A stretch of DNA of 64,000 bases, from the NCBI GenBank assembly GCA_008638375.1, contig CM018032.1:10007501-10071500 (forward strand), written 5' to 3'. Under the pieces are notes generated by a model that worked only from the letters and a program-made list of their open reading frames with translations, did no database searches and was not told the origin of the DNA. The translations under genes were made by a program, and so were the position numbers. Below are positions 11,663 through 23,444 of this stretch, in pieces. Source of the DNA: Nyssa sinensis (lineage: Eukaryota; Streptophyta; Magnoliopsida; Cornales; Nyssaceae). Numbering within the stretch: position 1 is the stretch's first letter; every line of letters begins with the position of its first letter.

Positions 11663-12943
11663 ATGAATCGTTATCCTAATATTTTAGGAGAGATCCTCAA
11701 TATTGAGGAAGAAGATGATGATGAATTGGATATGTTGTATGCTGCAACCAGAAGGTCGGAAGGGTCTAGTCAGGGATGGATAAGAAGGCATCGTGGTTCC
11801 GTTCCAGGCCACAGAATAGTTAATCGTGGTAAAGTTGAAGGTCACGAAAGACTCTACCATGACTATTTTGCTACCTTTTGTGTATATGAAGGTTTTTTCC
11901 GAAGAAGGTTCCGAATGAGTCGTACTCTTTTTCTCTGAATTGCAAATGAGGTTGAACAACACGATCCATACTTCATCCAAACAACAGATGCCATTGGAGT
12001 TCTCAGTTTGTCATCCCTTCAGAAGATAACAGCTGCTTATAGAATTCTTGCTTATGGAACACCAGCAGATTCTGTGGATGAATACATCAGAATTGGAGAA
12101 AGCACTGCCATACAGAGTCTGAGAAGGTTTGTGAAAGCTGTTATTGCAGTGTTTGGCGATCATTACCTGAGGTCACCAAACACTAGCGATATTGCTCGAT
12201 TGCTACAGACGGGGAAACAACGTGGCTTTCCCGGCATGTTAGGGAGTATTAATTGCATGCATTGGAAGTGAAAAAATTGTTCGACCGCATGGCAAGATAT
12301 GTATACTGGTCATTGTCACGAACCAACAATCATTTTGGAAGCTGTGGCTTCTCAAGATCTTTGGATATGACATGCATTCTTTGGGCTTTCTGGTTTGCTG
12401 AATGACATAAATGTTCTAGATAGGTCCCCTGTTTTTGCATTATTATCAAATGGTCATGCTCCTCCAGTAAACTATACAATTAATGGCCATGATTATACAA
12501 TGGGATATTATCTAGCTGATGATATTTATCCTAATTGGTCGGCATTTGTAAAAACAATTCCCTGTCCACAAGGTTTGAAGAAAAAATATTTTGCTAAAGC
12601 ACAAGAGTCGGCAGGGAAAGATGTAGAGCGGGCATTTGGGGTACTTCAAGCCTGTTTTGCAATTGTGCGTGGACCAGTACGCTTTTGGGATGAAGAAACA
12701 CTTGCAGATATTATGAAAGCGTGCATAATAATGCATAATATGGTCCTTGAGGATGAAGGACATATTGGTAACAATGACTTTGATGGAAATGATGCAAATC
12801 CGTTTGTAGAAGTGTCGCATGCGTATACACCAGAATTGGAAGACTTCATGCAAACCCATTGTCAGATCAGGGATAGTGCAACTTGTTCTCAACTGCAGTT
12901 AGATCTTATCGAGCATTTGTGGGAACGACATGGCGAAGAATAA
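11663..12943 (+). pseudogene. PIF/Harbinger DDE transposase, three stop codons
   Basis: A single reading frame from ATG 11663 to TAA 12943 (about 426 codons) reads as a plant Harbinger transposase of the ALP1-like nuclease group. It contains the motifs DEYIRIGEST, RGFPGMLGSI, LNDINVLDRS, YYLADDIYP and VERAFGVLQ. It is broken by three TGA codons, at 11936-11938, 12269-12271 and 12368-12370, with no frameshift. Each stop sits where the family usually has Arg or Trp, so each can be a C-to-T or G-to-A transition. The first catalytic Asp, normally in a GSID-type motif, is Asn here (codon 12251-12253). The second Asp (NDINVLD) and the Glu (VERAF) remain. The product is almost certainly inactive. 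Confidence 0.88.
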
Positions 12944-12944
12944 T

Positions 12945-13080
12945 TTTCTCAATTTCAATTTCAAGTTGTATTTTCAATTCCAATTTCAATTTCAAGTTGT
13001 ATTTTCAATTTCAAGTTGTATTTTTAATTTCAATTTAAATTTCAAGTTGTATTTTCAATTTCAATTTCAAGTTCTACATC
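12945..13080. repeat. Short tandem repeat, CAATTTCAAGTTGTATTTT type
   Basis: Four to five imperfect copies of a unit built from CAATTTCAATTTCAAGTTGTATTTT lie between the convergent transposase and Myb-like frames. The translated product is pure Phe/Asn/Leu and is not a gene. Confidence 0.75.
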
Positions 13081-13198
13081 ATAATTTCAAAAGTACTTTC
13101 ATAGTAATCAAACTTAATACATAGTTTTTCATAAATAATAGCAACTCATTAAATAATGACTAAAAATTAAAAAATAATAGCAACATAATAAATAATGA

Positions 13199-14258
13199 CT
13201 AAAAATTAAAACCCCGCTTTTGCATAATCTCTATCTTTAGGTTATTCCAATATGATGCAGAAATTGGGTCTATGCCAGTAGTGTCGGTTTCCATAATTTT
13301 CATTTCCTTCTGCCATTCATTATGCCTTTCTTCAATTTCTAACTGTCTACGATGTTGCTCCAATGCTATCTCCTGTTGAGCATAAATTTTGTCGTGCTGC
13401 TCAACTTTTTGTCGTTCCACTTCTATTCTTTGATTCCAGTGGTGATGATCCAGTGATGCTTCAACACCGGTTTGCTTCTCTTTGTTTTTAAGCTGTTTCT
13501 TCGAAGCCTTTCTGCCCAATGGCCTATCGAGGTTGGGAGTGGACGAGGGTTCAATGTCATCCCCTAAATATGGAGTTGAATAGCAAGATTCAACATGATT
13601 TGACTCAGCAGGACTATCACTTGAATGGGTTTTTGCTCTCTTATTGCTAGTGAGATTATCAGTCCATTTCCGCTCCATTTTCAATATAGTCCAACAATGC
13701 TAGTATTGAAATGGTCTTTCAATAATCTTAGCAAACATTTCTTTTGCTTCATCAACCTGAAAAACATATGAAATCATTCAGTCAATAGTTCAAATATCAA
13801 ATCATAATAGTGCCTATCTAAAAAAGCTCAATCATTACATTATTTTGCTCGGTGTGTTCACTTTATCGCAGTCTTTCAATTTGACTATAAAAACTGACAA
13901 ATTTGGCGCATTTTGCATTTATATCAGTCCAACGGCTTTTAATAGAAGCTTGCGAACGCTCTTCTTGATTGCCTCCATGAAGTTCAAAGTATTTCAATAT
14001 TCTATGCCAGAAAGCACCACCTTGTTGTTCATTCCCAATAATTGCATCTTTACTCGTGTTAAGCCACGCAGACACAATTAATTTATCTTCTTCTTGAGAG
14101 AAATTCTTTGTCCTTTGCGATATTCTCACTTTTGGAGCGGCTTTATTTTGTACTGGCGCAAATACTGAGGGATTGGTCTGCATAGCATCATCATATAAAT
14201 CGGTGTCATTCATAAGCAAATCAGTGAAAGAACCATCAAATTGCGAATCCATCTTCAA
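13199..14258 (-). pseudogene. Myb/SANT-like DNA-binding protein of the PIF/Harbinger element
   Basis: This is the accessory ORF of the transposon. The 5' exon (14258 down to about 13863) contains the Myb-like tri-helix pattern FSQEEDKLIVSAWLN...GAFWHRILKYFE...SIKSRWTDINAKC. A second coding part (about 13760 down to 13199) begins after an AG acceptor with VDEAKEMF and continues through HCWTILKMERKW to a coiled-coil-like Glu/Gln/Arg-rich tail (QQEIALEQHRRQLEIEERHNE), ending in TAA at 13199. A TAG interrupts the second part at about 13699, just before HCWTIL. The intron donor is not clear. In this family the protein binds the transposon ends with the transposase. Here it is slightly decayed. Confidence 0.75.
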
Positions 14259-14360
14259 GAAAAAAGAATTATAATCAATTTAAAGAATGAGCATAAAATA
14301 ATCAATTAAAAATAAATAAAACCACCCTTAATTAAAACAAATTATAAATTACAAAAATTA

Positions 14361-15010
14361 GCTAAATAAATAAACTCACCCTAAATTAACAAAAAATAAT
14401 AAATAAATAAACTAAAATTAAAACATTCAATTTAAATTACACAAATTAAATTAATTTAAGAACTATTTTAAATTGTAAATAAAAATTAACTAAAATAGAA
14501 AAAAATTCTTCAAGTATAAAAACAAGCTAAATAAATAAAATCACCCTAATTTAACAAAAAATAATAAATAAATAAACTAAAATTAAAACATTCAATTTAA
14601 ATTACACAAATTAAATTAATTTAAGCACTATTTTAAATTGTAAATAACAATTAACAAAAAGAGAAAAAAAATTCTTCAATTATAAAAACTAGCTAAATAA
14701 ATAAATTCACCCTAAATTAACAAAAAATAATAAATAAATAAACTAAAATTAAAACATTCAATTTAAATTACACAAATTAAATTATTTTAAAAATTATTTT
14801 AAATTCTAAATAACAATTAAGTAAAATAGATAAAAATTCTTCAATTATAAAAATTAGCTAAATAAATAAATTCACCCTAAATTAACAAAAATATATACAT
14901 AAATAAATAAGCTAAAGTTAAAACAATTAATTTATTAAATTACAAAAATTAATTCAATTTAAAAATTCAATTTAAAATCTAAAATAATTAACTAATGTAA
15001 AACATATAAA
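14361..15010. repeat. Tandem array, about four copies of a 165-bp AT-rich unit
   Basis: The phrase GCTAAATAAATAAA starts units at 14361, 14526, 14692 and 14857, with spacing 165, 166 and 165 bp. Each unit then carries CACCCTAA, ATTAAAACATTCAATTTAAA and TTCTTCAA-type segments. The array lies between the Myb-like start and the right inverted repeat of the PIF/Harbinger element. A (TA)n run follows at about 15030-15057. The last unit is the most diverged. Confidence 0.85.
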
Positions 15011-15023
15011 TATAAATATAAAT

Positions 15024-15061
<38 letters not shown>

Positions 15062-15977
15062 GGAGATAGAAATAAATTAACGTTTTGTTATGAAGGAAAT
15101 AGCAACAGAGAAGCCGTTCTCTGTATTTTGGTGCCGTCCTTTCCCCTTCCCCTTTGCGCCTCCTTTTCCTTCCCCTTCGTCTCTGCGCCTCCTTCCCCTT
15201 TCCCTCCCTCTGTAAATAAATTCTTCAGATCTGTCATCACAACCACAAGATTTGAAGAAAAATCAAGAGCACGAAGCTAAGGAACTTACGGTTTTCACGG
15301 TAAATCTCTGAAAATCTCTCTTGGTAAGTTTTTTCTTTCAAAATCTCTGTAAATCTTTTTGTAAATCTCTCTGTATATATAAAATTTTTTGGATTGAATA
15401 GAGCCATTGCAAAGAGCCGTTGAGTGAACAGTAGGATATAAAAATGGCAGAACGGCTATTTGCAACCTCTTCCTTTCTCTCTCCAGGGTTTGGAAAACTG
15501 GCACCCCAAGACCATTGCTGCCATTTTCCAACCCTTGATGCCACCTCCGTTGGAGTCCAAAACAGTAGAATTTGGGGTGACATTTTGGCGGTTACAGGCG
15601 GTTACCCGTTTGTCACCCCTGATGCAACTCCCCGTTAAAGTTGCTCTAACAAACAGAAGATTCTTCTGTAGTGTAATTTTAAAATTAGAAGTGTGACATT
15701 TGTTATTGTCAAAAGTTATGAAAAAAGTTAGCATAATTTATTTTAAAATTAATAATTCATAAAGGTTACGTTGTCAAAAATGTTTTTTTATTTTATTTTA
15801 TTTTTTCATTTTTGAGATTTAGAAACTTTGGGTTGATAAGTCGCATACTTAAGCAAAATAGAGACACAGGACTTAAAAACGTTTTTTCTTTTTGGATTTA
15901 GTGGCTACTTTGATAAGCTCTGTGTGTGTGTGTATCTATTGGGTTTGCAAATGCAATTTGTGCTGGATTCTTTGCAT

Positions 15978-15982
<5 letters not shown>

Positions 15983-16027
<45 letters not shown>
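15983..16027. repeat. (GA)n microsatellite
   Basis: About 22 perfect GA dinucleotides. The unit B counterpart near 35755 has lost the run. Confidence 0.95.
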
Positions 16028-16031
<4 letters not shown>

Positions 16032-16774
16032 AGTGGCCTGCTCTTTTGTTTCCAGTGAAGGAAAATAACATATATATATACATCCCATAATTTAATTAAT
16101 GTGATTCATGCATTCCGTAGATTGAATTTATGAATAGTGTATTTGCATCAAGTGAAAATAAAGAAGGGGATTCAAGAGTTAATTAGAAGAGAAAAATAAT
16201 ATATTGATGGAAAGAGAGAAAGAAATATAATAATATAAAATAAATATTCTTTTTAAATATTACTATTGGAGTGATGTATAAAACTAGAAGTTATTAGTGT
16301 TTGCATAAATATTGTAATAACATCCCAAATAAATTTTTTAGATTCAAAAATATATCTCCTCATGGTGTTGCTGAGGTTGGTACTAGGTTTATTTTAAATT
16401 TCAACTTTCGCAAATGGGTTTAAAAGAATGAGTGCTATTTATTGTGTCTATGAGATTGTTAGTATCAGTCACCAGTGTCGGACATTCACGATTTGATTGG
16501 CGCATGTATTACACGCGTTTATTTTATGAACAATAATCAAATTGCGAGTATCAGACATTCACTACTGACGCTAGCATTTCTCTTGTGTCTACACAATAGA
16601 AGTCATGAAGTTCATATGCTTTTGCAATTTGCACCGGAGGTTGAGAGCATTTCTTTCATTTGACAGTAAAGAAAATGTTATGTATTTTTAATACAATGTG
16701 TTAAAATATTAAAAATATAATTAAAAATACCAAATACTACTCTTAACAATAAGAATACATCGAATCATTGTATG

Positions 16775-16985
16775 TTGTCCATGTTGCCCTTTTTCCCAGT
16801 AATTCATTTGACAATGAAGGGTACAACGAATCTCCCAAAGTGCAGAATCATCGTTATCATCATCTGTATCTTTTTCCATGTTGCCCTTTTCCCCAGGAAC
16901 CTCCTCCCGGCTTCATGGCTTGATGTATCTTTTTCCATGTTACCCTTTTTCCCAGTAACCTCCACCCGGCTTCATAGCATGATGT
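16775..16985. repeat. Local tandem repeat with CCATGTTRCCCTTTTTCCCAG core
   Basis: Three copies of a block containing 'ccatgttgcccttttt' and 'cccagtaa' or 'cccaggaacctcc' occur in 200 bp. The later two also share the CTTCAT segment that follows. Unit B carries a shortened version at about 36530-36720, with one internal block deleted. The role is unknown. Confidence 0.7.
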
Positions 16986-17764
16986 TTTCAGTTGCAGTAC
17001 CTTACAAAAGAAAGGCTTCTCTTGATCACTTGCCATGGTGGTAATGATTACATCTTGTTTACCAAAACACCCCATATTTGATTCTTTGTCAAGTTTTATA
17101 AAAAAAGTGTCAACCTAATTTAAGAGAACATTACTTGTTTGCATTTTTTTTTTTGTATTCTTTATTTGCATTTTGGGACGGATATTGAATTTTAATGTGT
17201 CTTACAACCAAAAAGAATAAAAGAATTCGGGGGAGGGGTCATTTCATTTTTTGTATCTAGGATGAATGGGTTCAAGAGATGAGAGAATTAAGGATACCCA
17301 CAAGAAAGACTAATCCAATCCATAATGATGTATCGAAAAATACAATATTTTTGTTACTTGACCGACCATTAGGAGAAGCAAATACAACGGGTATGCCTTC
17401 TTAGCCAAGATTTTGTTCCTACCCGTGGTCCAAATCCTTTTCACCCATATCTTTGTTGAAATTTAATAAAAATAAAATAAAATTTATGATTATATTTATT
17501 TAGTGTTTATGACACAAATTATTAGGTCATTAATATTTTTTTTAAGAGTAGTTGCGTAAATGTCTATAAAAGAGATGAAAATATCAGGAGGTTCACTCTC
17601 AAACATATTAATTCATAAGTTCTTTAATTATTTTATAACTAAAATACCCATCTAGTGTATTTTCCATATTAACCTAACCAAATTCCCAAAAGATTTGGAA
17701 CAACCCCCAAAAAAGTTCTGTAAAAATTTAAAATTTAATAATTTGTAATTTATGAATCATTTTT

Positions 17765-18800
17765 AATAAAATTTAGGAAAAAATACTAAAAGTTTCTAAA
17801 AAAAAAGTTTAATCCAAAAAGTCCATGATTTTTTATTTTTTTTTGGCTACCATAAACCTTTTGCTACAAAACAAATCCAATAATTTATTTTCATGTTAAC
17901 TTCGTTAAAATATGTGATTATCTAGACTAAAATAACATCATTTAAATGTCAAAATTACTTCTTAGCATAAACTGTTAGATTGTCTAACAATAAAAAAAGA
18001 AACCGAATGAAACCAGGCATTATTCTTTTCTCAATGCTCTGCTGCAGAACACATTCAGAAGATAAAAAGTTATAAAATGGACATTAACAAGCACGAGATC
18101 ATTGGGTAACAAATGCTCATTGATCCTCTTTTTCTCAAGTTAAGGATGAGTTTTATTTGTTTTCTTCATTTTACTAGAAAAGAACAAAAGAATATGTAAA
18201 TTAATTGATTCAATTCTTCAAGTGAAGGTAATGAATACAGAGCTTAGCTTAATTAATAACCCGTAATTAAATAATTAATATGCTTTACTGCATTGATGAA
18301 GGGAGGTGTTTGATTTGTTGGCTAAATCTCAATTGCTAAAATCACCGGGGATTGAAGAAGAATGAGAAAAAATAGTTGGGGGTTGAAGAAGAGAAACCAT
18401 GGATGACTGTGCATCAGCTATTTTTCAAAATAATTGTGACACTTGTTGAAAGGGGAAAGGGGAAAGGGGAAAGGGGATTTGATAAGCTCAAAGCCTATTT
18501 GGGCCTTTCAGATCAAGTTTCAAGTCTTTTTGATAAATAAAATAAATTTATTTTTTTGGATTGAAGAATATGTGTTTGGACTTTTTAGTATTTTTCATAA
18601 AATGTATTTTGAATGAGGCCATTTTAGTCTGAACATTCACATATTTTCACATAGTTAATATGAAAACAAATCATCGGACTTTTTTTGTATCAAAATATTC
18701 TTATTTGAGCCTATCAGATAGACAAAAATATTTCATGAACTTTTTGGATTGAAAATTTTTTTTACAGACATTTTAGTATTTTTTCTTAAAATTTATATAT
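17765..18800. mobile_element. Foldback-like element with long imperfect inverted repeats (unit A only)
   Basis: The left arm (about 17765-17960) matches the reverse complement of the right arm (about 18630-18800). For example, 'aaaaaatactaaaa' and 'aatccaaaaagt' on the left pair with their complements on the right, and agreement continues for roughly 170-190 bp with scattered mismatches. A third, partial copy of the arm lies at about 18545-18650 in the right-arm orientation. Unit B lacks the whole stretch. No transposase is present. The exact ends and target duplication were not resolved, so the superfamily is open; a MULE-like or foldback MITE is possible. Confidence 0.55.
18450..18477 (+). 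other. Possible G-quadruplex motif
   Basis: Four runs of GGGG separated by AAA spacers (GGGGAAAGGGG repeated). This is the only G4-type sequence I noticed in an otherwise AT-rich region, and it lies in the loop of the foldback-like element. Confidence 0.6.
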
Positions 18801-21186
18801 TTGGACTCTAAAAATCTAGATTTATCAAACAAGATCCATATTGAATATGAAGTTTTAAAGAAAAAAAAAAATCAAAAATAGTAAAATTTCATCCCACCAA
18901 AGCTGTAAAATTTTATATCTTTCCGGTGAAAAGTGTCAAATTTTACAATTTCATAAAAATTGAGGAGATTTTTAACTGTTATTAGTTTTATTGAGCTTTT
19001 GAATCACATGTTGGATGATTAAAAAAAACTTTCAAGCTAGTAGAAACTTTTCATAAAAAAGCATTTGAAGCACAGTAATTCACTACTAGTGAAACTGTAA
19101 AATTTTACAGGTTCTCAAACTTTCTAATTTCTTAGAAATTAAGAAAATTATGAATTGTGTTTTCTTAAGGCTCTCTCTCTCTCTCTCCCTACTAGATAAG
19201 AAAGGTAGAAGCTCCAACACCGATTATTTGACAATCCCCATTCTCTCTCTCAAGACAATCTCAATTTCTTACATCTTTGGAACTCACCTTCATTTACTAC
19301 ACTCTCCTCTCTTACATTACTCAAATTAAAACATACAACCCGCTTAGTTTTCTTTCAAAAAAACTAACACAGAAACTCTCAAAGGCATAAAAACCCATTT
19401 AATTTTCATCGCAAAAAATTGATTAAAAAAAAGTATTTGTATATTATTAGATAAAATAGAAAAAATTAATACAATTGTTAAAAATTTTTAAAAAAATTAG
19501 TGTAATTTTTTTTTAAATAATTAATATTTTTAAAACTCAAGTGTTGATTTGGGAGTTTGAATAACATTTCTTTATATATATACACACACATATATATTTT
19601 GCATTTTCTTCATAAACAAGTTATACAATCATGACAATTCATCATTGACTGACTACTCGTTTAAAGCCAAAAATAAAAAATAAAAAAATCAAACAAAGTG
19701 ATAAAACGGGTACGATAAAGTATTGTTTGGCAGACAAGGAAAAACAGAAGGGTCATCATCCGTGTAGCAACAAAACCATGGTGAAACTAAAGTGTAATGA
19801 TACATACACATGGATGACAAATATGTTATTCATTTTTTTTCCTTGATTAAGGTGTGTTTCAGTGTTTGTTTATCATAACTTTCTTTGTCACCACACTCTT
19901 TAATACTTGGTAACTACAAGCTTTTCAATCAACAATAATTCATGCAGTTGGAAAACAATAAAAAAATCTGAGCAATTCAAATCTGGGATGAATGTCCTTA
20001 TCAATGGACGGTACTGATTCATCCTTATCTTTAACAATTTGCTGGATGCTCTATTTTCTTCAGTGGAATGATTCCTTTTCGATATGGTTTTGAAAAAAAA
20101 AAAGGGTGATATTTTCTTTGGAATAAAGTGATGCATGAATACAAAAGATAATAGAGGTCATTTACTTTGAATTTCAGATTTTGAATAATTGATTATTTGA
20201 AAATATAATTAAGTTGCTGTTTGGATGTTTGAGTAAAAATAATTTTAACGATTTTTTATATTGTATATATTGAATAATGTGTAAGTTGTGAATACATGGT
20301 TAAAAATTATAAAAGGTTAAACTGATTTTCAAAAACTCTATTTTTATTTTTAGTTTTAAGTTTTTTTTTTTTCAAATTAATTAACTATGATTTTGATACA
20401 TGAAAAATTGTAAAATCAACTTTCGAAAAATAAAACTAAATATTTCAAAAGATGATTTTACACTTTTCATGCACTAAGTCCGTGATTTGGATGGGACAAT
20501 CCTCAGATTCTTACTAATTCTTAAAACAAATTCAAATTAAGTAGATGCCCAAAGTGTGATGAAAAATGATTTTAATTTTTTAGAAAATAAAGCAATATCA
20601 TCATTAAGAGTCTATTTTTTTTACCTGTCATGATTTTACAAAAATTATTTTAAAAAATGTGTTTGATTATTTAACTAAACTTATTATTTGTGTTGCATTT
20701 ATTTCTCAAAACATCTGAAAGTGTTTTGCAAAAAAAAAAAAAAAAAAAGGTATGTTTGGACAAAAACAATTTCTACATTTGGAAAAGTTTGGTCATACTC
20801 CACTAAATTTGTGGGTGCATGAATATACTTAGATTAAAGGCACTCACTGAACCAGCATCTAAGTAGTTTTGACAAATCAAATATGAGAATCATATGACTA
20901 GAACTCAATTCAGTAATCATAAAACACAATTTTTTTTTTTTCCCCTTTTTGAAAGTCAACCTTATGATATCTTTTGATTGAATGTGCTCACATGGTACTA
21001 TCCTTCTCTGCCGACACAATTCATGCTCAAAAGCTTTGAAAAACTGTCAAATCATTTGTTAACACTGCTATATCTTTTTAGTAGGCCACTCAATTTTTGG
21101 ACGTCCATTCTAATGGATATTAATGCTCATCAAAATCCATATATACAATCCTGCATTAATGTTGCTGAAAGACAGTGTGCTTCCCT
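18801..21186. other. AT-rich intergenic DNA, gene-free
   Basis: No gene is recognised. From about 19440 onward it matches unit B (about 37610-39530). The piece 18801-19440 is unit A specific and includes a CT-rich stretch at about 19170-19190. Long A or T runs at 20090, 20360, 20730 and 20930 interrupt everything. Confidence 0.5.
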
Positions 21187-22041
21187 TCTTATTTAAGAAT
21201 ATTGTTCGCTTTAATCTACTAATTTATTTATGAGTCTAAGCTAAGTTTTCAGTTTAGTGAAAGATTTTACGAGTTTTTTTTTTTTGGGCTTTCAGCTCAA
21301 AAGACACCTTTCTATTAGAGGTGTTTTGAACCGTCTTTATAAGTTCATTATAAATATTATCCATATCCGATATAAGACTCTAACAGTTCCATCCCAGCGT
21401 AGGCACAATCCTGATGAAGTATTGTCTGCAATGTGAGACGCCAACATTCCCACCTTAGCGTAGGCACAATCCCGACTCTGATACCATGATAAACACGCAA
21501 CTCAACCTCCACATAAAAGTATTGTCTGCTTTGATCTTTCAGTTTACAAACAAGCCTAAATTTTTAACTTAGTGATGAGACATCACGTGTTTGTTCTTTT
21601 GGGCTTTAAGCCCAAAAAATACCTCTCAAGTGGGAAGGTTTTACATACAATAGTACTTCCATTGAGATTTAAGTATTCATCACGTAAGTCTCGCATAATA
21701 CTCAAATTTGAGTGTGGTACCATTGGATGAGACCTTTCTATTAGATTTTTTTCCTTTAGCAGAGGTGTTCATCGCCATCTTTATAAGTCTATTATGAATA
21801 TCGTCCACATCCGATATAAACGCCAACATCCCCACCTCGAGGTAGGTACAATCCTAACTCTAATACTATGTTAGATGCGCAATCCATCATCCACTTAGAA
21901 GTATTGTTTCCTTTGATATTTTAATTCAGGGGCGAACCTCAGTTTTCAGTTCAGTGACAAGTTCTCTTAAGTAAAGGTGTCCTGTGCCATTTGTATACGT
22001 GCATAAGGAATATCATCCGTATCCGATGTGAGAAGCCAATA
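21187..22041 (-). mobile_element. Tandem TRIM retrotransposon array, unit A
   Basis: Read on the minus strand, this is a head-to-tail series of LTR-like units starting TGTTGGCGTC/TGTTAGAGTC and ending CTAACA/TTATCA. Two of the joints are spacers of exactly 40 bp, at 21829-21868 and 21447-21486. Each spacer begins with a primer-site-like TGGTATCAGAGT (mutated in one) and ends in a purine stretch. The units are 21869-22041 (internally deleted), 21487-21828 (342 bp, fullest), a remnant ending at 21446, and 21385 down to about 21187. No coding capacity exists. Such miniature LTR elements depend on other elements for replication. The array is also present in unit B. Confidence 0.75.
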
Positions 22042-23388
22042 GTTATCATATATCTTCAGCATGCATAATAAAATATGCGGCCCAATTTATTTGCCAACAA
22101 CTTCAATTTGGAAAAAAACTAGCTGTTGCACAACTAAATTTTCTTGTAACATAAAAACTTAGCCAATGTACAGAGAAGGCAATATATATCTTGTAGGGAT
22201 GAAAAATTTGCTGCAAAATCTTCTTCCTTGATAGCCCATCATAAGATGTTAAGATTGATGTATAGAAAGAAATATATAGTTAATCATATGCATATATGTT
22301 GACCTCCTAGATGGGTTCCTTAAGCATTGCATTTATATCATGGCATGTGCATGACTGTGAACTCATAAAACTACTTCAAAGCATTTGTTCTCTAATTCAT
22401 TTTCTGCTAATTGATCTCTTAGGTGAGAGAGATGGCAGTTGTTTTGAGCCCATAACTATGAAAGTAAAATTTCAATGCAGAAATAAATGTTGGACTAGAC
22501 TAATAAATAAGGTTGAAGCTCAGGCCAAATGCACCTGAAGTACGCTTGAATAAGTTTGGTTGGGCTTGTTCAAATTAAGCTTCCAACACTGCAAAATGTA
22601 TATCCTCAAATATGTTTTCTAACTAAAATGTGGTGCCTTTTATGTATTGTTGTTCAAATAATTGGAATTACAATTAAGGTAGTGGGTTAAAATATTAATT
22701 ACAAGAAGGGTAGAATAATTTACACTTAACTTAATTTGGATTAAAAAAAATCAATATCGCCCTTGTTACATGGCCGTCATGTCAGTGCCACTTTATTTTT
22801 ATTTATTTTTATAGTTAAGAGTTCTAAAACGATTTTATATGCACACAAATTTCTTTTAACATATATCTTATATATCGTTCATTAAAAGTAACGATATTTA
22901 TTCTTAATGTAGTATATTTGATCTATCTATCATTAATGGATTCCTAATCAATCAATAAACACATGTATACATACATAAAATTATCAACGCTGACAGATTT
23001 AAAATCTCTTTTAATATATATACGTGTTTTGCTAGAAGAAATTTTTACACATAAAATCGTTTTAAAACTCTTCGACTGTTAAAATAAAAGATTAAATCGG
23101 TGGTGATATGACAATCACGTGACATAGACGGTATTGACTTTTTATTCAAACTAAGTTTAATATAAATTACCCTACCCACCTTGCATTAACTTAAAAGTCA
23201 AAGTACCCACGTCAACGGTAATTTTTCCTTGGAGTTACGAGATGCTCTAAGAAAATTTCATGAGAGAAAGTATTGGGACACATGATCACCACGTGCCCCT
23301 TCTTGGAATTCCAAGGCTCAAAAAGCATCATATAGTATTAATATACGATTCATATATGTAAAAGTTATATTAAATGACTTTATCTACC
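22042..23388. promoter_or_regulatory. Upstream region of PrxA
   Basis: No protein gene is recognised. The stretch is shared with unit B (about 40376-41884). A small frame at about 22311-22538 is present in both units but is disrupted by changes between them and has no recognisable domain, so I do not call it. A G-box core CACGTG lies at 23290-23295. Confidence 0.5.
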
Positions 23389-23396
23389 TATAAATA
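23290..23396 (+). promoter_or_regulatory. PrxA core promoter: G-box and TATA box
   Basis: CACGTG at 23290-23295 is followed by TATAAATA at 23389-23396, 49 bp before the ATG. PrxB has the same pair in the same arrangement. G-boxes bind bZIP and bHLH factors in plants. Function here is inferred from sequence only. Confidence 0.6.
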
Positions 23397-23444
23397 AATC
23401 TCCGCAATTGTGTTTTGCCGTGGACAACACGAGAGAAATCAGTC

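Larger units (their letters stand above)
11124..15646. mobile_element. PIF/Harbinger DNA transposon
   Basis: A 4523-bp element with terminal inverted repeats (GAGCAACTCC at the left, the complement of AGTTGCTC at the right; imperfect similarity extends to about 38 bp). It is flanked by the TAA target duplication typical of the family at 11121-11123 and 15647-15649. Inside are a DDE transposase frame on + and a Myb/SANT-like partner on -, convergent, as expected for PIF/Harbinger. Unit B has the empty site near 33940. The ends look intact, so the element could still be moved by a transposase made elsewhere, although its own is broken. Confidence 0.92.
15650..17764. other. Intergenic DNA shared with unit B at about 33945-36870
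   Basis: No gene is recognised. It contains the intact 'gttgataa' site near 15835 that in unit B is the target of a hAT element, a (GA)n run at 15983-16027, and a local threefold repeat at about 16780-16980. The match to unit B ends at about 17125. Confidence 0.6.

Noticed and set aside
12930..13124. Phe/Asn/Leu-rich open frame
   Set aside because: It is translation of a short tandem repeat inside the PIF/Harbinger element.
21187..22041. Cassandra-type element with a 5S RNA promoter in the LTR
   Set aside because: I could not find 5S-like internal control sequences in the LTR units.
22311..22538. Small open frame upstream of PrxA, with a relative at 40636-40860
   Set aside because: It is shared only because the DNA is duplicated. 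The proteins differ by indel-type changes and have no domain.
23415..23444. Possible N-terminal extension of PrxA (and the same at 41911 in PrxB and 46724 in PrxC)
   Set aside because: The extensions begin with TTG or GTG and precede a good ATG followed by a signal peptide. Plant cytosolic translation would start at the ATG.
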